Shown here: positions 8,401 through 10,442 of the stretch, one piece after another
How positions within the stretch are numbered: position 1 is the stretch's first letter
How the letters are laid out: the number at the start of each line of letters is the position of its first letter
Assembly: GCA_016987375.1 (NCBI GenBank)
Contig: PJRA01000555.1
Coordinates: 1,239,207 to 1,249,648, forward strand
Length of the DNA: 10,442 nt
DNA from: Brachionus koreanus
Taxonomy: Eukaryota; Rotifera; Eurotatoria; Ploima; Brachionidae
Reading direction: 5' to 3'
The notes under the pieces: model-generated
What the model saw: only the letters and a program-made list of their open reading frames with translations
Database searches by the model: none
What the model was told of the DNA's origin: nothing
Program-made: the position numbers and the translations under genes

Positions 8401-8533
8401 TTCTCAAACGGTTGAAAAAACGTCCAAATCACTTGATCATAAAGAATACTTTTGTAGTGTGTGTAACATGAATATGAATTTAACAGCAATTGAAATTCTA
8501 AAGCACAAAAGATCTCATTCAAGTTCAGATTAA
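2215..8533 (+). CDS. DEAH-box RNA helicase DHX34 (nonsense-mediated decay), 9 exons
   Basis: DHX34 is an SF2 helicase of the DEAH/RHA family. In animals it supports NMD by helping SMG1 phosphorylate UPF1. The joined exons are 2215-2438, 2497-2714, 2768-2859, 2922-3050, 3119-4942, 7217-7363, 7438-8135, 8189-8331 and 8388-8533, giving 1206 residues. Motif I is GDTGCGKST (215-223), Ia TQPRRIA (240-246), II DEVH (309-312, the DHX34 variant of DEAH), III SAT (341-343), IV LIFLSG (415-420), V LSTNIAETSVTI (471-482) and VI QRKGRAGRTGPG (520-531). Winged-helix and ratchet regions follow to about 700. An acidic Asp/Ser stretch (734-750) and a basic one (758-790) form a linker. The GLYPQ and TYNC blocks, and the final C2HC and C2H2 zinc fingers, match the DHX34 C-terminus. 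The ATG at 2215 is the first Met in frame after a stop at 2173. No frame damage is seen. The weakest junction is the last donor (GTATTC). Function is inferred from family identity. Confidence 0.95.
2497..2714 (+). other. DHX34 exon 2
   Basis: The acceptor is TTTTAG (intron 1 is 58 bp). The exon completes codon 75 and runs to the first base of codon 148. DFWSFLSKYQ corresponds to the conserved KFWxFFxRxQ block of DHX34, and KYDKRWRLNF to its YDPRYRIN block. The donor is GTACTC. Confidence 0.85.
2768..2859 (+). other. DHX34 exon 3
   Basis: Intron 2 is only 53 bp and ends in TTTAAG. This 92-nt exon encodes residues 148-178, with LREFEFIIHLYLDFLQKEK matching the EFxxALLHYLDFxQK block that precedes the helicase core. 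The donor is GTAAAT and the exon ends in phase 0. Confidence 0.85.
2922..3050 (+). other. DHX34 exon 4 (Walker A)
   Basis: The acceptor is TTTTCAAG (intron 3 is 62 bp). The exon encodes residues 179-221, from the LPI segment (QANLPIFKYQ) to the Lys of GDTGCGK. Intron 4 therefore splits the ATP-binding motif I between GK and ST. The donor is GTAATA, phase 0. Confidence 0.9.
3119..4942 (+). other. DHX34 exon 5 (helicase core)
   Basis: The acceptor is ATTTTAG (intron 4 is 68 bp). This 1824-nt exon encodes residues 222-829. It holds the rest of RecA1, all of RecA2, the winged-helix and ratchet regions, the acidic and basic linker, and the FKLMHDLNQLQ block. It must end before the GTTTAT donor at 4943, because the reading frame beyond turns into Phe-rich intron sequence and stops at 4964-4966. 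Confidence 0.93.
5516..5848 (-). pseudogene. Decayed minus-strand reading frame, unrecognised
   Basis: Two overlapping minus-strand frames follow each other. The first runs from about 5848 to a TGA at 5655-5657 and contains MFGLKRSCSNMQLSF and EVDNKLFERKLNDEIWKR. The second has an ATG at 5666-5668 and a TAA at 5516-5518 (50 residues), with YELIKACKLVVNKRIHDMAYR and IRTWLEEGISSIG. They overlap by a few codons, as if one protein were broken by a single-base shift. The residue mix is charged and protein-like, unlike random A/T DNA. I cannot name the family; a transposon origin is possible. An antisense + strand frame (5544-5846, 100 residues) is uninterrupted but Leu/Tyr/Ser-rich and looks like a shadow; I cannot exclude the reverse. 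Confidence 0.35.
5915..6103 (-). pseudogene. Minus-strand open fragment, possible upstream part of the same decayed gene
   Basis: A 62-codon minus-strand frame contains YLDSKFAFYCFTSGTEQY and VDKLKQLFKFLKESQNTKK. It begins just after an in-frame TAG and has no credible start: the first codon would be TTG. It lies upstream, on the same strand, of the frames at 5516-5848. All three may come from one former gene, separated by A/T-rich decay. I do not recognise it. No splice sites that would join it convincingly to the downstream part are visible. Confidence 0.3.
6431..6469 (+). repeat. Left arm of the intron 5 inverted repeat
   Basis: The arm begins GAGGTAG and carries two AAACATA units. It pairs with 6945-6983. 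The first 18 bases match the opposite arm at 16 positions, while the remaining A-rich part is weaker. A separate 6-bp hairpin, TCACCC with GGGTGA, sits at 6411-6432, at its outer edge. Confidence 0.5.
6676..6816 (+). pseudogene. Cys-rich, basic C-terminal-like fragment, possibly transposase-derived
   Basis: An open frame follows a TAA at 6673-6675 and ends at TGA 6814-6816. It has 46 residues, with CTLCQSNSPHL near its start and RPKAGRKRKAGP near its end. A Cys-x2-Cys-x5-His arrangement followed by a Gly-Arg-Lys-rich tail recalls the C-terminus of some transposases that end in a zinc-binding segment. That resemblance is loose and from pattern only. There is no supported start codon for a full gene. 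It lies between the inverted repeats, so it may be what remains of an internal gene. Chance is a serious alternative. Confidence 0.22.
6861..6880. repeat. Perfect 20-bp palindrome
   Basis: TTGAATAATA is followed directly by its reverse complement with no spacer. An overlapping perfect palindrome, ATTCAATTGAAT, occupies 6855-6866. The site lies in the right half of the candidate transposon, just before the first TATGTTT unit. Confidence 0.75.
6945..6983 (-). repeat. Right arm of the intron 5 inverted repeat
   Basis: Read on the minus strand from 6983, this arm starts GAGGTAGAACG and carries two AAACATA units, mirroring 6431-6469. The outward flank (TCTCAAT) matches the left flank only loosely. 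Confidence 0.5.
7217..7363 (+). other. DHX34 exon 6
   Basis: This 147-nt exon encodes residues 830-878. REVNLLKIILSCGLYPQIAI matches the LLKLVLxxGLYPQLAV block of DHX34 near the start of the OB-fold region. The acceptor GATTTAG keeps phase 0 from exon 5. An AG at 7222 would also keep the frame and shorten the exon by two codons. The donor is GTAAAA. Confidence 0.88.
7438..8135 (+). other. DHX34 exon 7 (OB-fold and C-terminal domain)
   Basis: The acceptor is AATTTAG (intron 6 is 74 bp). The exon encodes residues 879-1110 and two bases of codon 1111. It opens with FVVIHPTSVF, a typical OB-fold strand of DEAH helicases. The block ETNKAYFMNCMRVPALQTL and then YSRSLDTNG are diagnostic of DHX34. 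A Glu/Lys-rich, probably helical segment lies at about 983-1012. GGYKITNYLTYN closes the exon. The donor is GTGAAT; without splicing the frame would stop two codons on. Confidence 0.92.
8189..8331 (+). other. DHX34 exon 8 (first zinc finger)
   Basis: The acceptor is TGTTAAG (intron 7 is 53 bp). The exon encodes residues 1111-1158 and one base of codon 1159. The finger KCTNCSKEFLF...HQVEC uses C1134, C1137, H1151 and C1155 (C2HC). The donor GTATTC at 8332 is the only one that restores the frame of exon 9; a GT at 8357 would put exon 9 out of frame. Confidence 0.82.
8388..8533 (+). other. DHX34 exon 9 (second zinc finger and stop)
   Basis: The acceptor is AATTTAAG (intron 8 is 56 bp). The exon encodes residues 1159-1206. 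The finger YFCSVCNMNMN...LKHKRSH uses C1181, C1184, H1198 and H1202 (C2H2), as in vertebrate DHX34, whose protein also ends a few residues after this His. Here the tail is SSSD, then TAA at 8531-8533. Confidence 0.88.
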
Positions 8534-8556
8534 ATTTTTTTAATATTTTTTTTTTA

Positions 8557-8562
8557 AATAAA
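8557..8562 (+). promoter_or_regulatory. Polyadenylation signal AATAAA, proximal
   Basis: The hexamer lies 24 bp after the DHX34 stop and is followed by a T-rich stretch, as expected for a short 3' UTR. In DNA this A/T-rich the hexamer also occurs by chance. Confidence 0.45.
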
Positions 8563-8619
8563 AATTGTATTTTTCGAGTATTTTGAGCTTTTTTTCTAAC
8601 CCTTATTTGATGAGCCACA

Positions 8620-8625
8620 AATAAA
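8620..8625 (+). promoter_or_regulatory. Polyadenylation signal AATAAA, distal
   Basis: A second hexamer lies 87 bp after the stop, in ACAAATAAAACT. It could be an alternative DHX34 3' end. The sequence context alone does not say which is used. Confidence 0.35.
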
Positions 8626-9067
8626 ACTAAAAAAAAACAATTTAAATCTATTGTTTTATTTAAGTTTTTTTTTTAATGAAAATTTATATTGAAAAAAAAT
8701 TGTTTTTTGTTTTAAATCATTTGAACAATATTTTCGGATTACTTTCCCATATTTCGTTAAAGTAGAATAGAAGAAAAATAAAATTTTGCTTAAAATTAGA
8801 AGAAAAGGTATCTTTAAATAGTTTGTGTTTTTCTTAATCGAACAATTTGGTTTAACATGTTAGAAAACACATGAAAATCTGTTTTTGCTAAAATTGTTTA
8901 GTATTTTAATTTAAAATGCTTAAAAATCTAATTTTAGGATAATATTTGAGCATGATCATAAACTTCAAATTTTCAAAAAATTGGGTTTCTTGAAGTTAAT
9001 GATTAATTTTTAAAATTTATAACCTCTCTGGTTAACAAATTTCTCGTAACCTGAAATTCTCGACTAA
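8626..9067. other. AT-rich intergenic sequence downstream of DHX34
   Basis: I see no gene here. The only structure is the inverted repeat at 8955-9003. Two near-identical AAAATTCAGAT runs, about 16 bp apart (9068-9079 and 9084-9092), sit at the 5' edge of the following LINE fragment and may mark its truncation point. Confidence 0.5.
8955..9003. repeat. Inverted repeat, 14-bp arms
   Basis: ATCATAAACTTCAA (8955-8968) and TTGAAGTTAATGAT (8990-9003) are complementary at 13 of 14 positions around a 21-nt loop. A sequence close to the left arm, GATCATCAACTTCAA, recurs at about 10049-10063. Confidence 0.55.
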
Positions 9068-9682
9068 AAAAATTCAGATATAAAAATTCAGATTAACAAA
9101 GCTACTGCAGTACTCGGTCAATTAAGAAGAACGGTCAATTTCTGGACGACTGAGACCTTCAAGACTCTATACTGCGCATACGTTAGACCTCATCTCGAAT
9201 ATGCATCAGTTTTCTGGGCAAATCCCAGCAAGAAAGATACAAGCGCCATCGAGAAGGTCCAAAGAAGATCTACAAAACTAGTACCAAGAATTAGAAATTG
9301 GACCTACGAAGACCGACTTGCTTTCCTGGGCCTAGATACGCTCCAAGAGCCTCGAATAAGAGGCGACATGATCCAATTCTTTGAACTCAGTAAAGGAATA
9401 AATCAGATTAGTTGGACAGAACATTCTGTGGCATGTAACTCATTGTCTCAAACTGGGTCTACTCTGGGAATAAGAGGGCACTTGAGAAGAATCTCTGGCC
9501 AATCCTCTAACCACTGCTTGCAAAGAATTAACTTCTTTACAAACAGAGTCGTGAACGAATGGAATGGCCTACCCCGGGAAGTAATCGAAGTTTCTACAGT
9601 CAATCAATTCAAAAATAGATACAACGCATACAAGCACAATAAAAAGAAATCCTCTCAATCAAATAAAAGCAATAGCAGTTAA
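9068..9682 (+). pseudogene. LINE reverse-transcriptase C-terminal fragment, frame open
   Basis: This is the end of the ORF2-type protein of a CR1/L2/jockey-like retrotransposon, which copies its RNA into the genome. The frame is open from just after a stop at 9065-9067 to TAA at 9680-9682; clear homology starts at about 9092 with NKATAVLGQLRRT. Hallmarks in order are LYCAYVRPHLEYASVFW, IEKVQRRSTKLVPRI, the RGDMIQFFELSKG block, GIRGHLRRI and FFTNRVVNEWNGLPREVI, then a Lys/Ser-rich tail. These are the C-terminal region of the reverse transcriptase and the typical end of such proteins. The catalytic YxDD part and the endonuclease are missing, so it is a 5'-truncated copy. No internal stop or frameshift over about 197 codons suggests a younger insertion than the left copy. 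Confidence 0.88.
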
Positions 9683-9817
9683 ATTTTAACTCTCTCACAC
9701 TTTGTTTATGTTTTGTCCTAATCATGTATCTTCATCAATACCGACTATGTCTTTGAAAGTGAATCTAGTCTTCGTTGTATCTAGCTGCCATAGCTGTTTT
9801 CCTAGCAAAATATCTTC

Positions 9818-9831
9818 GCAAGCCTGCTTGC
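9818..9831 (+). repeat. 3' UTR stem-loop of the right LINE copy
   Basis: GCAAG and CTTGC pair perfectly around a CCTG loop. The tail begins 9 nt later. Stem length, loop length and spacing match the left copy at 508-521 although the bases differ. Confidence 0.5.
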
Positions 9832-9840
9832 CGTAACTTC

Positions 9841-9860
9841 TTATTATTATTATTATTATT
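9841..9860 (+). repeat. TTA microsatellite tail of the right LINE copy
   Basis: More than six uninterrupted TTA units end in a T run. As in the left copy, the tract marks the 3' end of the retrotransposon. Confidence 0.85.
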
Positions 9861-10442
9861 TTTTAATTTTGAATGATAGTTTACAAAAAATTTTATAATA
9901 GATCTTAACAATGAGTTAAAAAATATCTTTTTTTAAGAGTTATTTCATTTTACATAATATGCAAAGGGTGTTTCAATATAAAATTAAAATAGAGATTAAT
10001 TTCATTATCTAAAGATAAACTCTTTGAATTGAAATGATATTTTGAATTGATCATCAACTTCAAGATGCAGAAAAATTTCGTTTTTCAAACTAAATTTAGA
10101 TATTAAAAAAATTTACTTTCTTTAGAGAACATAAAATAAATGAAAGAAAGCTGACTGAAAAATTTAAAACAAAAAAAAATGAACTTAAGATTATATGAGA
10201 GATTAATTGGAAATATCTAAAAATAATCTGGATTTTATATATTTTTATTAATTTGAACATAATTTTTTAAAATTTAATATTTTTTCTAAAGACTTTTTTA
10301 GAAAAATAGCTTTCAAAATAAACTAAATAGGAATGGTTATCTGTTTTGTAAAATGGATTCATTGAATGAATGTGATAAGTAAACGATCCAGGAAAAAAAA
10401 TTTCATTTGTGAAATTGTGACTGATTTTTTTTGAATAAAAGT
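9861..10442. other. AT-rich noncoding sequence, right edge
   Basis: All frames are broken by stops and the sequence is dominated by A/T runs. The one recurring piece is GATCATCAACTTCAA at about 10049-10063, close to an arm of the inverted repeat at 8955-9003. I see no gene or RNA here. Confidence 0.5.

Larger units (their letters stand above)
9068..9860 (+). mobile_element. 5'-truncated LINE copy, right side
   Basis: The copy consists of the C-terminal coding part, a 3' UTR of about 158 bp (9683-9840) and a TTA tail. Its less A/T-rich composition stands out from the flanks. It is in the same orientation as DHX34 and as the left copy. The 5' edge is approximate, and I see no clear target-site duplication. 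Confidence 0.82.

Noticed and set aside
8367..8618. Minus-strand open frame of 83 codons
   Set aside because: It runs antisense through intron 8, exon 9 and the 3' UTR of DHX34 and has no independent support.

Overview
This is an AT-rich animal nuclear sequence, not bacterial. It holds one intron-split protein gene, long gene-poor AT-rich flanks and the broken 3' ends of LINE-type retrotransposons. The low GC content, introns of mostly 53-74 bp, long A/T runs and many LINE remnants would suit a small invertebrate such as a monogonont rotifer or a flatworm. The assignment to a species is a guess; the window has no rRNA or other marker.

The centre (2215-8533, + strand) is a complete DHX34 gene, a DEAH-box RNA helicase known in animals for nonsense-mediated mRNA decay (NMD). 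I reconstruct nine exons and eight GT-AG introns whose phases all fit, giving 3621 nt of coding sequence and 1206 residues (human DHX34 is about 1143). All helicase motifs are intact, and the last two exons each carry one zinc finger of the C-terminal pair.

Intron 5 (4943-7216) is about 2.3 kb while the other seven are 53-74 bp, so it has probably taken up foreign DNA. Inside it lie minus-strand traces of a decayed reading frame (5516-6103). It also holds a candidate short DNA transposon (about 6423-6990), with imperfect inverted ends, mirrored sets of a 7-bp motif, a perfect 20-bp palindrome and a short Cys-rich, basic reading frame.

Both sides of the gene hold the 3' end of a LINE in + orientation: a short, frameshifted piece on the left (246-448, tail to 547) and a longer, open one on the right (about 9068-9682, tail to 9860). 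The two differ in sequence but share one plan: reverse-transcriptase C-terminus, 3' UTR, a small stem-loop (5-bp stem, 4-nt loop) and a TTA microsatellite tail.

The rest (1-245, 548-2214, 8626-9067, 9861-10442) is mainly AT-rich noncoding DNA. Its only clear structure is two inverted repeats (1116-1209 and 8955-9003) and a less AT-rich patch at 781-888. I see no tRNA, rRNA, CRISPR or prokaryotic operon, and no convincing new multi-gene system. The intron 5 insertion is the part I would look at first.
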